A stretch of DNA of 64,000 bases from Alphaproteobacteria bacterium. Its GTDB lineage: Bacteria; Pseudomonadota; Alphaproteobacteria; UBA828. Below the pieces are notes generated by a model. The model searched no databases. It was given only the letters and a program-made list of their open reading frames with translations, and was not told the DNA's origin. The stretch's first letter is position 1. Each line of letters starts with the position of its first letter. The position numbers and the translations under genes are program-made. The stretch lies in NCBI GenBank assembly GCA_022823305.1, contig JAJDXK010000106.1:1-64000 (forward strand), given 5' to 3'. Positions 9,263 through 20,319 of the stretch are shown here, piece after piece.

Positions 9263-10300
9263 GTGCTGCGCGAACTGACCGACCGCTCGCGCGAGGTGTT
9301 CCGCCGGCTGGTCGAGGAATTCATGGAAACCGGGCAGCCGGTGGGCTCGCGCACGCTCTCGCGCAGGCTGTCCACCCCGGTCTCGCCGGCCACGGTGCGC
9401 AACGTCATGGCCGATCTGGAGGACGCCGGCCTGCTCTATGCGCCCCACGTCTCGGCCGGGCGGCTGCCGACCCAGCTGGGCCTGCGAATCTATGTCGACG
9501 GGCTGCTCGAGCTCGGCCGCCTCACCGAGGAGGAGCGCGCCAGCATCGAGGGCAAGTGCCGCGCGGCCGGCCGCACGGTCGAGGAGATGCTGACCGAGAC
9601 CACGGAGGCGCTCTCGGGCCTCTGCGGCTGCGCCGGCCTGGTGCTTGCGCCAAAGGCCGACGTGCCCTGCCGCCAGGTGGAGTTCGTGAGCCTCGGCCCG
9701 GGCCGCGCGCTCGCGGTCATGGTGACCGAGAGCGGGCTGGTGGAGAACCGCGTCATCGACCTGCCGCCCGGCATGACGCAATCGCACCTGAGCCGCGCCA
9801 CCAACTACCTGAACGCGCGGCTCGCCGGCCGCACCCTCGGCGAACTCGTGGAGGAAATCCGCACCGAGATCGAGGAACACCGCGCCCAGCTCGACGATCT
9901 CACCGCGCGCGTCGTCGAGGCCGGCATCGCCGAATGGGCCGATGGCGCGCGCGAGCCGGGCCACCTGATCGTGCGCGGCCGGGCCAACCTGATCGAGGAC
10001 GTCACGGCGCTGGACGACCTCGAGCGCATACGCCAGCTCTTCGATGCCCTCGACGAGCGCAACGACTTCATCAGGCTGCTCGAGAGCACCGAGGGCGCCG
10101 ACGGGGTGCAGATCTTCATCGGCGCCGAGAGCACGCTCTTCGCGTCGACCGGCTGCTCTATGGTGGTCGCCCCCTACCGCGATGCGGACTCGCGCTTCAT
10201 CGGGGCCATCGGCGTGATCGGCCCGACCCGGATCAACTACGGTCGCATCATCCCGATGGTCGATCACACCGCCGCGGTCATCGGCCGCGTGCTCGGCTGA
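9263..10300 (+). CDS. hrcA: heat-inducible transcription repressor HrcA
   Basis: 345 aa, full length. The N-terminal winged helix (LTDRSREVFRRLVEEFMETG, then PVGSRTLSRRL, SPATVRNVMADLEDAGLL and HVSAGRLPTQLGLRIYVD) is characteristic, and the C-terminus ends in the GAF-like segment IGVIGPTRINYGRIIPMVDHTA. HrcA represses chaperone genes through CIRCE operators, usually groESL, and needs GroEL to stay active. I saw no CIRCE in this window, so its targets probably lie elsewhere. The start is GTG at 9263. grpE begins 61 nt downstream on the same strand, an arrangement typical of alphaproteobacteria. Confidence 0.96.
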   Translation: MLRELTDRSREVFRRLVEEFMETGQPVGSRTLSRRLSTPVSPATVRNVMADLEDAGLLYAPHVSAGRLPTQLGLRIYVDGLLELGRLTEEERASIEGKCRAAGRTVEEMLTETTEALSGLCGCAGLVLAPKADVPCRQVEFVSLGPGRALAVMVTESGLVENRVIDLPPGMTQSHLSRATNYLNARLAGRTLGELVEEIRTEIEEHRAQLDDLTARVVEAGIAEWADGAREPGHLIVRGRANLIEDVTALDDLERIRQLFDALDERNDFIRLLESTEGADGVQIFIGAESTLFASTGCSMVVAPYRDADSRFIGAIGVIGPTRINYGRIIPMVDHTAAVIGRVLG

Positions 10301-10361
10301 GCGGGGCATGAGCCGCTGGGGGCGCCGGGCAGGGGCGGCGCAAGGGGAGACGAAGGAGACC

Positions 10362-11066
10362 ATGCAGGACGAGACGGAACGGGCCGAGCCGGAAACGGAC
10401 GCTGCCGCGTCCGCCGCCGGGCGCGACGCGGACGCGGCGGCCGAGGCCGAGGATCCCGCTGCCGAGGCGGATGGCGATGCCCCGGAAGAGGCGGCGCCGG
10501 ACGAGGGCGATACGGACGATGCCGACGCGGACGAGGAGGTCTCGGGCGAGGCGGCGCTCAAGGACCAGCTCCTGCGTGCGCTCGCGGACGCCGAGAATGC
10601 CCGGCGGCGGGCCAGAAAGGACGTGTACGAGGCGCGGACCTACGCCATCTCGCGCTTCGCCGAGGACCTGCTCGGCGTCGCCGACAACTTGGGCCGCGCG
10701 CTGGAAAGCATCCCCGACGAGCGGCGCGAGAGCGACGAGGCGGTGAAGGCCATCGCCGACGGCATCGAGATGACGGCGCGCGAGTTCGAATCGGTGCTCG
10801 GCCGCCACGGCATCTCCAGGATCGACCCGCTGGGCGAGAAATTCGACTACAACCTGCACCAGGCGCTGTTCGAGACCGCAGACACGGACCAGCCCGACGG
10901 CACCGTCGTCCAGGTGGCGCAGACGGGCTATCGCATCGGCGACCGGCTGCTCCGGGCGGCGATGGTGGGCGTGGCCAAGGGCGGCGGCCGGGAGGCGGCC
11001 GAGGGCGACGCCGGGGTCGACGCGGCGCCGGAAGACGCCGATGCGCCCGCGGAGGATCCCTCATGA
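10362..11066 (+). CDS. grpE: nucleotide exchange factor GrpE
   Basis: 234 aa. The first 65 residues are extremely acidic and Ala-rich. They are followed by the long dimerisation helix (LLRALADAENARRRARKDVY) and the beta-domain signature (GVEMTAREF-like ...EFESVLGRHGISRIDPLGEKFD, then HQALFETADTDQPDGTVVQV and GYRIGDRLLRAAMVGVAKG). GrpE releases ADP from DnaK. The ATG at 10362 has a good Shine-Dalgarno (GAAGGAGACC), so it was preferred to the upstream in-frame ATG at 10308. Both the N-terminal and C-terminal acidic tails are longer than in E. coli. It lies downstream of hrcA and is probably cotranscribed with it. Confidence 0.95.
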   Translation: MQDETERAEPETDAAASAAGRDADAAAEAEDPAAEADGDAPEEAAPDEGDTDDADADEEVSGEAALKDQLLRALADAENARRRARKDVYEARTYAISRFAEDLLGVADNLGRALESIPDERRESDEAVKAIADGIEMTAREFESVLGRHGISRIDPLGEKFDYNLHQALFETADTDQPDGTVVQVAQTGYRIGDRLLRAAMVGVAKGGGREAAEGDAGVDAAPEDADAPAEDPS

Positions 11067-11091
11067 GCCTGACGGGCGGCCCCGCAGCCGA

Positions 11092-11119
11092 CTTGCAGCG
11101 CGCGAATCCGCTCCCATAT
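11092..11119 (+). promoter_or_regulatory. sigma-32 (RpoH)-type promoter for dnaK
   Basis: CTTGCA (11092-11097), a 14-nt spacer and TCCCATAT (11112-11119) fit the heat-shock consensus CTTGAA / CCCCATNT at all but a few positions. It lies in the 171-nt gap between grpE and dnaK, so dnaK can be induced independently of hrcA-grpE. Confidence 0.55.
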
Positions 11120-11237
11120 TGAGCACGGAACGAGGCTGCCGCCCGTCGCCGAGGACCCGACGGCGGCACCAGGACATGGGGCCCCTGAAACGATGCATGA
11201 CGTGGTCGTTCGGGCCTGCTGACGATAAGGACGAGAC

Positions 11238-13193
<1,956 letters not shown>

Positions 13194-13258
13194 GCCGGCG
13201 ACGGATGCGAGCCGTGCGGGCGGAGGCCGTGCGCGCCCTGCGAGCGGGCGGCTGAGCC

Positions 13259-14395
13259 ATGGCCAAGGCCGACTACTACGAGCTGCTCGGCGCCGGTCGC
13301 GACGCCAGCGACGAGGATCTGAAGAAGGCCTATCGCAAGCTCGCGATGAAGTACCATCCGGACCGCAATCCGGACGACAAGGAAGCCGAGCAGAAGTTCA
13401 AGGAGGTCTCGGAGGCCTACCACGTGCTCTCCGACAAGGAGAAGCGCGCGGCCTACGACCGCTTCGGCCATGCCGCCTTCGAGGGACCGGGCTCCGGGCC
13501 CGGCGCCGGCGGCTTCGATTTCGGCACCAGCTTCGCCGACGTGTTCGACGACCTCTTCGGCGAGTTCATGGGCGGCGGCCGGCGGGGCGGGCGGCGCCAG
13601 GCCCCGCGCGGAGCCGACCTGCGCTACAACATGGAGATCTCGCTGGAGGACGCCTTCAGCGGCAAGCAGGCGACGATCCGCGTGCCCGGCACCGTGACCT
13701 GCGAGGCCTGCAACGGCTCGGGCGCCCGCGCCGGCACCCGGCCCAGCGCCTGCGGTACCTGCGGCGGCGCCGGCAAGGTGCGGGCCCAGCAGGGCTTCTT
13801 CACCATCGAGCGGACCTGTCCCACCTGCCAGGGCGCGGGCCAGGTGATCGCCGACCCCTGCCCCTCCTGCCGCGGCGCGGGCCGAGTGCAGAAGGAGAAG
13901 TCGCTCGCCGTCAACATCCCGGCAGGCGTGGAGGACGGCACCAGGATCCGCCTCGCCGGCGAGGGCGAGGCGGGCGCGCGCGGCGCGGCGCCGGGCGATC
14001 TCTACATCTTCCTCTCGGTCGCGCCGCACCACATCTTCCTGCGCGACGCCATGCACATCCACTGCCGCGTGCCGATCCCGATGACGACGGCGGCGCTCGG
14101 CGGGGCGGTCGAGGTGCCCACCGTCGGCGGCAGCCGGGCGCGGGTCACGGTGCCGGCCGGTACCCAGTCGGGGCACCAGTTCCGCCTGCGCGGCAAGGGC
14201 ATGCCGGCGCTGCGCGGTGCCGGCCACGGCGACATGTACATCGAGGTCGCGGTGGAAACGCCGGTCAACCTCAGCAAGCGCCAGAAGGAGCTGCTCAAGC
14301 AGTTCGACGAGCAGGCCGGCTCCCGCCCCACCAGCCCGGAATCCGAGGGCTTCTTCACCAAGGTGAAGGAGCTCTGGGAGGATCTGAAGGATTGA
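13259..14395 (+). CDS. dnaJ: molecular chaperone DnaJ (Hsp40)
   Basis: 378 aa, class A J-protein. It has the J domain with HPD (KYHPDRN), a short Gly/Phe-rich stretch ([20 protein letters not shown]), four zinc-binding CxxCxGxG repeats ([32 protein letters not shown]) and the C-terminal beta domains. It delivers clients to DnaK and stimulates its ATPase. The 65-nt gap after dnaK holds no obvious promoter, so it is probably read from the dnaK promoter. A GC-rich hairpin follows about 55 nt after the stop. Confidence 0.97.
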   Translation: MAKADYYELLGAGRDASDEDLKKAYRKLAMKYHPDRNPDDKEAEQKFKEVSEAYHVLSDKEKRAAYDRFGHAAFEGPGSGPGAGGFDFGTSFADVFDDLFGEFMGGGRRGGRRQAPRGADLRYNMEISLEDAFSGKQATIRVPGTVTCEACNGSGARAGTRPSACGTCGGAGKVRAQQGFFTIERTCPTCQGAGQVIADPCPSCRGAGRVQKEKSLAVNIPAGVEDGTRIRLAGEGEAGARGAAPGDLYIFLSVAPHHIFLRDAMHIHCRVPIPMTTAALGGAVEVPTVGGSRARVTVPAGTQSGHQFRLRGKGMPALRGAGHGDMYIEVAVETPVNLSKRQKELLKQFDEQAGSRPTSPESEGFFTKVKELWEDLKD

Positions 14396-14450
14396 ACGGG
14401 GCCGCCGATGACGAGTTCGGCGGCTCGCGAGGTGTTCGATGCAATAGGGG

Positions 14451-14500
14451 CCGGGCCGTCAGGCCCGGACGGCGCGACTGCGCCGCGCGCCGAAGGCGCG
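14451..14500. terminator. tandem GC-rich hairpins after dnaJ
   Basis: CCGGGCC-GTCA-GGCCCGG (14451-14468) is a perfect 7-bp stem, followed by CGCGCC-GAA-GGCGCG (14486-14500). No T-run follows, so this is either a weak terminator or a palindromic repeat unit in the 165-nt gap between dnaJ and dapB. Confidence 0.4.
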
Positions 14501-14560
14501 TAGCGTCGCGTGATCGAGCGGAGCGAGCGCCCGGCGCCTGAGGGATAGAGAGGAGAGCCC

Positions 14561-15361
14561 ATGAAGATCGGGATTCCGGGTGCGGCCGGGCGTATGGGGC
14601 AGGCGCTGACGCGCCAGGTCGCAGGCAGCGACGGCCTCGCGCTGGTGGCCGCGACCGAGGTGGCGGAGCACCCCGCGCTCGGGCGGGACTGCGGGGCGCT
14701 GGCCGGGATCGAGCCGCTCGGCGTCGCCGTGGGCGACGATGCGCAGGCCCTGTTCCGCGCCGCCGACGCGGTGCTGGACTTCACCCTGCCGGGCGCCGCC
14801 GCGGCCCACGCCGCGCTGGCAGCCGCCGAGGGCACGATCCTGGTGGTTGGCACCACCGGGCTGGGCGCGGACGGGCAGGCGGCGCTCGAGGCCGCGGCGC
14901 GGCAGACGGCCGTGGTTCAGGCGCCCAACATGAGCCTCGCCGTCAACCTGCTGTTCCGGCTCACCGAGCAGGTGGCCGGCATCCTCGACGACGACTACGA
15001 CATCGAGATCGTCGAGATGCACCACCGCCACAAGATCGACGCGCCCTCCGGCACGGCGCTCGGGCTGGGGCGCGCGGCGGCGCGGGCGCGGGGGGTGTCG
15101 TTCGACGCGGTGGCCGAGCGCGGCCGCGACGGCGTCACCGGCGCGCGCGAACGCGGCCGGATCGGCTTCGCCGCGCTGCGGGGCGGCGACGTGGTGGGCG
15201 AGCACAGCGTGATCTTCGCGGCAGAGGGCGAGCGCCTGGAGCTGGCCGTCCGCTCGGCCAACCGCCAGACCTACGCCCGCGGCGCCGTGCTGGCGGCCCG
15301 CTGGGCCGAAGGCCGCCCGCCCGGCCTCTACACCATGGCAGACGTCCTCGGCCTCGACTGA
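14561..15361 (+). CDS. dapB: 4-hydroxy-tetrahydrodipicolinate reductase
   Basis: 266 aa. The N-terminal dinucleotide-binding motif is GIPGAAGRMGQAL. The mid-region VVGTTGLG and APNMSLAVNLL and the substrate motif EMHHRHKIDAPSGTAL are diagnostic for DapB, which reduces the dihydrodipicolinate precursor in lysine and meso-diaminopimelate synthesis. The start has a usable GAGAGG Shine-Dalgarno. It stands between dnaJ and the convergent tyrA and is probably monocistronic or read through from dnaKJ. Confidence 0.96.
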   Translation: MKIGIPGAAGRMGQALTRQVAGSDGLALVAATEVAEHPALGRDCGALAGIEPLGVAVGDDAQALFRAADAVLDFTLPGAAAAHAALAAAEGTILVVGTTGLGADGQAALEAAARQTAVVQAPNMSLAVNLLFRLTEQVAGILDDDYDIEIVEMHHRHKIDAPSGTALGLGRAAARARGVSFDAVAERGRDGVTGARERGRIGFAALRGGDVVGEHSVIFAAEGERLELAVRSANRQTYARGAVLAARWAEGRPPGLYTMADVLGLD

Positions 15362-15385
15362 GCGCCCGTTCCCGGGAGGGGCTTC

Positions 15386-16273
15386 TCAGGCCTGCCTGGC
15401 GTCGATCACGCCGCGCCGGATCGCGCGGGTGCGGGTGAAGAGCGCCTCCAGGTAGGCGCCGTCGCCCCGGCGGATGGCGCGCTGCAGCGCGGTGAGGTCC
15501 TCGGTGAAGCGACCCAGCATCTCCAGCACCGCCCCCCGATTGTTGAGGAAGATGTCGCGCCACATCACCGGGTCGGAGGCGGCGATGCGCGTGAAGTCGC
15601 GGAAGCCCGCAGCGGCGTACTTGAAGACCTCCTGCCTGGTCTCCTCCTCCAGGTCGGTGACCGTGCCGACGATGTTGTAGGCGATCAGGTGCGGCAGGTG
15701 CGAGGTGATCGCGAGCACGGCGTCGTGATGCTCGGCGTCCATCAGCTCCACGGTCATGCCGGCCATGCGCCAGAGCGCGGCGATGCGCTCCACCGCCTCC
15801 GGGTCCGCGTCCTGCGGCGGGGTCAGGATGCACCAGCGGCCCTCGAACATCTCGGCAAAGCCTGCCTCCGGCCCGGAATGCTCGGTGCCGGCGACCGGGT
15901 GGCCGGGGATCAGGTGGACGCCTGCCGGCACGTGCGGCGCGAGCGCCCGGAACACCGCGCCCTTGACCGAGCCCACGTCGGTCAGGATCGCGCCGGGCGC
16001 CAGGTGCGGGCCGATCTGCGCGGCGAGGCCTGCGAAGGTGCCGACGGGCGAGCCCAGCACCACGAGGTCGCAGCCTGCGACCGCCTCGGCCGCATCCAGC
16101 GTCACCCGGTCGACGAAGCCGAGCGACGCGGACGTGTCGAGGGTCGCCTGGCTGCGGGCGCAGCCCACGATCTCGGTCGCGGGCGTCTTCTGCCGCAGCA
16201 CCCGCGCGAGCGAGGAGTTGATCAGGCCAAGCCCGATCAGGGCGACCCGGGCGAAGGGCTCGGGTCCGCTCAC
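15386..16273 (-). CDS. tyrA: prephenate (cyclohexadienyl) dehydrogenase
   Basis: 295 aa. The NAD(P)-binding loop is ALIGLGLINSSLAR. The family motifs are LGSPVGTFAGL, DVGSVKG, PGHPVAGTEHSGPEAG and ITSHLPHLIAY, and the helical C-terminal domain has FRDFTRIAASDPVMWRDIFL. The enzyme oxidatively decarboxylates prephenate and/or arogenate on the way to tyrosine; which substrate it prefers cannot be read here. There is no ACT domain. It is the last gene of the chorismate mutase-hisC-tyrA operon; its ATG overlaps the hisC stop by 4 nt. tyrC is the name often used for this type. Confidence 0.93.
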   Translation of the reverse strand: MSGPEPFARVALIGLGLINSSLARVLRQKTPATEIVGCARSQATLDTSASLGFVDRVTLDAAEAVAGCDLVVLGSPVGTFAGLAAQIGPHLAPGAILTDVGSVKGAVFRALAPHVPAGVHLIPGHPVAGTEHSGPEAGFAEMFEGRWCILTPPQDADPEAVERIAALWRMAGMTVELMDAEHHDAVLAITSHLPHLIAYNIVGTVTDLEEETRQEVFKYAAAGFRDFTRIAASDPVMWRDIFLNNRGAVLEMLGRFTEDLTALQRAIRRGDGAYLEALFTRTRAIRRGVIDARQA

Positions 16274-17388
16274 CGCTCGCCGCCTGAGTCCGCCGGTGCC
16301 GCCATGAACTGCTCCAGCGCCCGGCCCACGGCCTCGGTTTCCTCCTCCAGCCCGATGCCGATGCGCAGGCAGTCGGCGAGGTGGTAGGGCTCGAGCCTGC
16401 GCGCGACGATCCCGCGCTCGGTGAGGAAGCGATCTGCCGCCGCCGCGTCCCGGCCCGGGTCTGCGGGGAAGCGCACCAGCAGGAAGTTGCAGACGCTCGG
16501 CACAACCCCAAGCCCCAGGGCGCCGAGCCTGGCCGCGAGCGCGTCGCGGCAGGACTCGTTGAGCCGGCAGGTGCGGGCGATGTGGTCCTGGTCCCCGAGC
16601 GCTGCCAGCGCCGCGGCCAGCGCCGCCCCGTTGGCGTTGAAGGGCCCGCGGATGCGATGCAGCACGTCGACGATCGCCGGCGGGCCGTAGAGCCAGCCGA
16701 GTCTCAGCGCGGCCAGCCCGTAGGCCTTGGAGAAGGTGCGCGTCATCACCACGTTGGGCGCGCGGCCGGCGAGGTCGAGGCCGGGGTCGTAGTCGGCCGC
16801 GCTGACGTACTCTGCGTAGGCGGCGTCGATCACCAGCACGACGTGCTCCGGCAGGCCGCCCCAGAGCCGCCTCAGCGCCCCCTTGGGGATGTAGGTCCCG
16901 GTCGGGTTGTTGGGGTTGGCGAGGAAGACCAGCCGGGTGCGCTCCGTCACCTTGGCCAGAATGGCGTCGACGTCGGCGGTGCAGTCGGTCTCCGGCGCGA
17001 CCACGGGCGTGGCGCCGGCAGAGAGCGTCGCCAGCGGATAGACCAGGAATCCGTGGCGGGTGTAGATGACCTCGTCGCCGGGGCCGGCGTAGGCGCGGGC
17101 GAGGAGCTGGAGCAGCTCGTCCGAGCCGTTGCCGCAGACGATCCGCTCCGCCTCGATGCCGTGGAGCGCGCCCAGCGCCCCGCGCAGCTCGGAAGCGCCG
17201 CCGTCGGGGTAGCGATGCAGCGTCGGCCCGAGCTCACGGTATGCGGCCTGCGCCTTCGGGCTCGGCCCCAGCGCCGATTCGTTCGACGAGAGCTTGATGG
17301 TGTTGCTGTGGCCCTCCGCGCTGGCGCGCCCGCCGACATAGGGCGAGATCTCCATGATCCCGGGACGGGGGACCGGCGCGACCGGCAT
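16270..17388 (-). CDS. hisC: histidinol-phosphate / aromatic aminotransferase
   Basis: 372 aa, fold-type I PLP enzyme of the HisC group. Motifs are KLSSNESALGPSP, YPDGGASELRGAL, NPNNPTGTYIP, DAAYAEY and TRTFSKAYGLAALRLGW, with the PLP-binding Lys in SKAYG. Placed between chorismate mutase and tyrA, it probably transaminates prephenate or 4-hydroxyphenylpyruvate for tyrosine and phenylalanine as well as histidinol phosphate, as described for some alphaproteobacterial HisC/HisH enzymes; that dual role is inferred from context. It starts 18 nt after the chorismate mutase stop and overlaps tyrA by 4 nt. Confidence 0.92.
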   Translation of the reverse strand: MPVAPVPRPGIMEISPYVGGRASAEGHSNTIKLSSNESALGPSPKAQAAYRELGPTLHRYPDGGASELRGALGALHGIEAERIVCGNGSDELLQLLARAYAGPGDEVIYTRHGFLVYPLATLSAGATPVVAPETDCTADVDAILAKVTERTRLVFLANPNNPTGTYIPKGALRRLWGGLPEHVVLVIDAAYAEYVSAADYDPGLDLAGRAPNVVMTRTFSKAYGLAALRLGWLYGPPAIVDVLHRIRGPFNANGAALAAALAALGDQDHIARTCRLNESCRDALAARLGALGLGVVPSVCNFLLVRFPADPGRDAAAADRFLTERGIVARRLEPYHLADCLRIGIGLEEETEAVGRALEQFMAAPADSGGER

Positions 17389-17406
17389 TGCAGTGCCCGC
17401 TCGCTG

Positions 17407-18321
17407 TCAGCGGCCGTTGGCGCGGGCGGGCGGTCTCGGGTAGCTGCCCAGCACCGCGATCCGCCCGATGTCGTTGCCCAGCAGCCTGGCGAACTGGCGC
17501 AGCCGCACGTCGTCCTGCCCGACGAAGCCGTCGACCTCGACCAGCTGCCAGCGGCCCGGCTCGCCGCTCTCGCCGTGCCACACCACCGAGCCGGTCACTG
17601 CGATGCCGGTCTCGGCCAGCGCCGCCCGGATCCGGTCGCGGCTGATGGTGTCCGAGGATTCGACCGCGAGGAAGGACACGTCCTCGCCCGAGGGTTCCGG
17701 GAGCGTCATGGTGACGACGAGCGCGCTGGTCGCGCTGCTGCGCACCTGCCCGCCCTCGAGCCAGGGCAGGCGGGAGACGATCATCGGCCGGCTCTCGTCG
17801 CTCACGGCAAGCGTCAGCCACCAGGGCTCGGCGCTGACGCCGACACCGCCGCTCATCGCGTCCGCCGGCACCGGGAGCACCCCCACCGAGGCCCGGCCGT
17901 CGCGCACGGCGCGCAGCACGCCGCTCTCGGTCCGGGCCGGCACCAGCGGCGTCTCGGCGCCGAAATGGACGCGCGCGAGGTCGGTGAAGCGGCTCTCGTC
18001 GCCCGCAGGCTCGATCGCGAACACCGAGACCGCGAAGCCGCCCTCGGCGAACAGCGTCGCCGACATGATCTCCGACCAGATGCGCACGACGACGGGGAAG
18101 GGAAAGGGGCCCTCGTGGCGCGCCATCAGCCGCCTCAGGATCGCCGCCTCCCGCGCCGGCCGCAGCAGCGCGCCGGCGACGCCGGCGGCGCGCTTGGTCT
18201 CGCTGATCCGGCCCGCGAGCGCCATCCGCCGCATCAGGAGATCGTGGATCGTGTCGTCGATCTCGTCGATCTCGTCGCGCAGGGCGGCGAGCGGCGGATC
18301 CTCCGGAAAGGGCCTGTTCAT
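17407..18321 (-). CDS. chorismate mutase (AroQ class) with degenerate P-protein-like C-terminus
   Basis: 304 aa. Residues 10-95 are an all-helical chorismate mutase domain (LAALRDEIDEIDDTIHDLLM, then RRMALAGRISETKRAAG and REAAILRRLM), which turns chorismate into prephenate. The remaining 200 residues look like a worn prephenate dehydratase plus ACT region: ARTESGVLRAVRDGRASVGV matches the dehydratase fold, but the catalytic TRF motif is missing (SSATSALVVTM), and the end resembles an ACT domain. The start ATG at 18321 was chosen because the domain begins directly after it. It heads the operon with hisC and tyrA and diverges from metX. A dehydratase activity is unlikely. Confidence 0.83.
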   Translation of the reverse strand: MNRPFPEDPPLAALRDEIDEIDDTIHDLLMRRMALAGRISETKRAAGVAGALLRPAREAAILRRLMARHEGPFPFPVVVRIWSEIMSATLFAEGGFAVSVFAIEPAGDESRFTDLARVHFGAETPLVPARTESGVLRAVRDGRASVGVLPVPADAMSGGVGVSAEPWWLTLAVSDESRPMIVSRLPWLEGGQVRSSATSALVVTMTLPEPSGEDVSFLAVESSDTISRDRIRAALAETGIAVTGSVVWHGESGEPGRWQLVEVDGFVGQDDVRLRQFARLLGNDIGRIAVLGSYPRPPARANGR

Positions 18322-18499
18322 GGTGTGGCTGGCGCGACTGAAGGGGGGCTCACTCCTAGTCCATGAGCGGGCCAAAAGCAAAGTAAACATTGACTTTCGG
18401 CCGCAAATCGCAACTGTCTGACCCCCTTCCGGCGAGGTCTGCGGCGCGCGGTCCGGTGGCGGGCTGCGGCCGTCGGAGGGCCCGACGAGTGAAGAGACG
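18322..18499. other. divergent intergenic region between chorismate mutase and metX
   Basis: 178 nt that must hold both promoters. It contains AAAGT-AAACATTG-ACTTT, an 18-nt inverted repeat at about 18380-18397 in an otherwise GC-rich stretch, and a TTGACT (18390-18395) with no good -10 at the right distance. I looked for the SAM-II riboswitch common before alphaproteobacterial met genes and did not see it. The inverted repeat is an operator candidate only. Confidence 0.3.
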
Positions 18500-19660
18500 A
18501 TGCCCGAGAGCGCAACCGCAAGGGTACACGAGCAGGTCGGCCTGAGCGTCGAGCTCGGCCACGAGACGCCGCTCGAGCTCGACTGCGGCATCTCGCTCGG
18601 GCCCTTCACGCTGGCCTACCAGACCTACGGCACCCTCAATGCCGAGCGCTCCAACGCGGTGCTGCTGTGCCACGCGCTCACCGGGGACCAGTTCGTCGTC
18701 GGCCCCCACCCGGTCACCGGCAAGCCCGGCTGGTGGGAGCTGATGGTCGGCCCCGGCAGGCCCTTCGACACCGACCGCTACTTCGTGATCTGCAGCAATG
18801 CGCTCGGCGGCTGCATGGGCACCACCGGGCCGAAGGAGATCAACCCCGAGACCGGGCGTCCCTGGGGCCTCGACTTCCCGGTCATCACCATCCGCGACAT
18901 GGTCAAGGCCCAGGCCATGCTGCTCGACCATCTCGGCATCGAGCAGCTCTTCTGCATCTCCGGCGGCTCCATGGGCGGCATGCAGGCGCTGCAGTGGGTG
19001 GCGAGCTACCCCGAGCGCTGCTACACCGCGGTGCCCATCGCCTGCGCGGCCAAGCACTCGGCCCAGAACATCGCGCTCAACGAGGTCGGCCGCCAGGCGA
19101 TCATGGCCGACCCCGAGTGGCGCGAGGGGCGCTATCAGGAGCTCGGCACCAATCCGGCCGGCGGCCTCGCGGTGGCGCGCATGGCGGCGCACATCTCCTA
19201 CCTCTCGGAACCGGCGCTGCAGCGAAAGTTCGGCCGCACGCTGCAGGATAGGTCCAACGTCACCTACGGCTTCGACGCCGACTTCCAGGTGGAGAGCTAC
19301 CTGCGCCATCAGGGCCAGAGCTTCGTCGAGCGCTTCGACGCCAACTCCTACCTCTACATCACCCGCGCCATCGACTACTTCGACCTCGCGGCCGACTACG
19401 AGGGCGTGCTGGCCAATGCGTTCCGCGGTGCCGAGACCCGCTTCTGCGTCATCTCCTTTACCAGCGACTGGCTCTATCCCACGCCGGAGAACCGCGCCAT
19501 CGTCCGCGCGCTCGCCGCGGTCGCCGCCAACGTGAGCTTCGTCGAGGTGGTGAGCGACAAGGGCCACGACGCCTTCCTCCTCGACGAGCCCGACATGTTC
19601 GAGACCCTGCGCGGTTTCCTCAGCGGCGCGGCCGCCCGGCGCGGCCTCGGCGGCCCGTGA
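18500..19660 (+). CDS. metX: homoserine O-acetyltransferase (MetX family)
   Basis: 386 aa, alpha/beta hydrolase fold. Landmarks are [38 protein letters not shown] (nucleophile Ser157), FTSDWLYP (Asp) and DKGHDAFLL (His). It acylates homoserine for methionine synthesis; MetX proteins can use acetyl- or succinyl-CoA, and sequence reading alone does not settle which. The ATG at 18500 follows GAAGAGACG. The stop overlaps the GTG of metW by 4 nt. Divergent from the aromatic amino acid operon. Confidence 0.95.
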   Translation: MPESATARVHEQVGLSVELGHETPLELDCGISLGPFTLAYQTYGTLNAERSNAVLLCHALTGDQFVVGPHPVTGKPGWWELMVGPGRPFDTDRYFVICSNALGGCMGTTGPKEINPETGRPWGLDFPVITIRDMVKAQAMLLDHLGIEQLFCISGGSMGGMQALQWVASYPERCYTAVPIACAAKHSAQNIALNEVGRQAIMADPEWREGRYQELGTNPAGGLAVARMAAHISYLSEPALQRKFGRTLQDRSNVTYGFDADFQVESYLRHQGQSFVERFDANSYLYITRAIDYFDLAADYEGVLANAFRGAETRFCVISFTSDWLYPTPENRAIVRALAAVAANVSFVEVVSDKGHDAFLLDEPDMFETLRGFLSGAAARRGLGGP

Positions 19661-20319
19661 ACGCAGGCTCGGGGCGCACCAGCGCCCGCCCCGACCACCG
19701 CCTCATCGCCGAGCTCGTGGAGCCCGGCTCGCGCCTGCTCGACATCGGCTGCGGCGATGGCGCCCTGCTCGAGCTGCTGGCGCGCGAGAAGAGCGTCGAC
19801 GGTCGCGGCATCGAGATCAGCCAGGAGGGGGTGAACGCCTCGGTCAGGCGCGGGCTCTCGGTGATCCAGGGGGACGCGGATACCGACCTCGCCGACTACC
19901 CCGAGGCCGCCTTCGACTACGTGGTGCTGAGCCAGACCCTGCCGGCGATCCGCGACCCCAGGGGCGTGCTGCTGGAGCTGCTGCGGATCGGCCGCATCGC
20001 CATCGTCTCGATCCCCAACTTCGGCCACTGGCGCAACCGGCTGCACCTGCTGACGCGGGGCCGCATGCCGGCGCCGCGCGGCTCCGGCGAGCCCTGGTAC
20101 GCGACGCCGCAGATCAGGCCCTGCACCATCAAGGACTTCGTCATGCTCTGCCGCGAGCTGGGGATCGCCATCGACCGCCGCACCCAGGTCGACTCCCGCG
20201 GCCGCGTGCGCCGCTTCAGCGGCACCGGTCGCTTCGCCAACCTCTTCGGCGAGCAGGCGGTGTTCGTGCTCTCGGCCCGCTCGTCCCGGACTCCCGCCTC
20301 AGGCACGAAGCGCGGGTAG
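19657..20319 (+). CDS. metW: MetW, methionine biosynthesis methyltransferase-like protein
   Basis: 220 aa. It begins at a GTG overlapping the metX stop. It has a class I methyltransferase core ([40 protein letters not shown]) and the MetW-specific [20 protein letters not shown] and [12 protein letters not shown]. MetW is almost always encoded directly after metX and is needed with it for homoserine acylation in several bacteria; it may act as an activator or partner of MetX. The last residues, after [10 protein letters not shown], extend beyond the usual end, and the gene's 3' end overlaps the convergent methyltransferase by 21 nt. Confidence 0.95.
   Translation: MNAGSGRTSARPDHRLIAELVEPGSRLLDIGCGDGALLELLAREKSVDGRGIEISQEGVNASVRRGLSVIQGDADTDLADYPEAAFDYVVLSQTLPAIRDPRGVLLELLRIGRIAIVSIPNFGHWRNRLHLLTRGRMPAPRGSGEPWYATPQIRPCTIKDFVMLCRELGIAIDRRTQVDSRGRVRRFSGTGRFANLFGEQAVFVLSARSSRTPASGTKRG

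Noticed and set aside
9184-11237. CIRCE operator for HrcA
   Set aside because: No TTAGCACTC-N9-GAGTGCTAA-like inverted repeat before hrcA, grpE or dnaK.
18322-18499. SAM-II riboswitch before metX
   Set aside because: None of the conserved pseudoknot sequence could be found on the plus strand.
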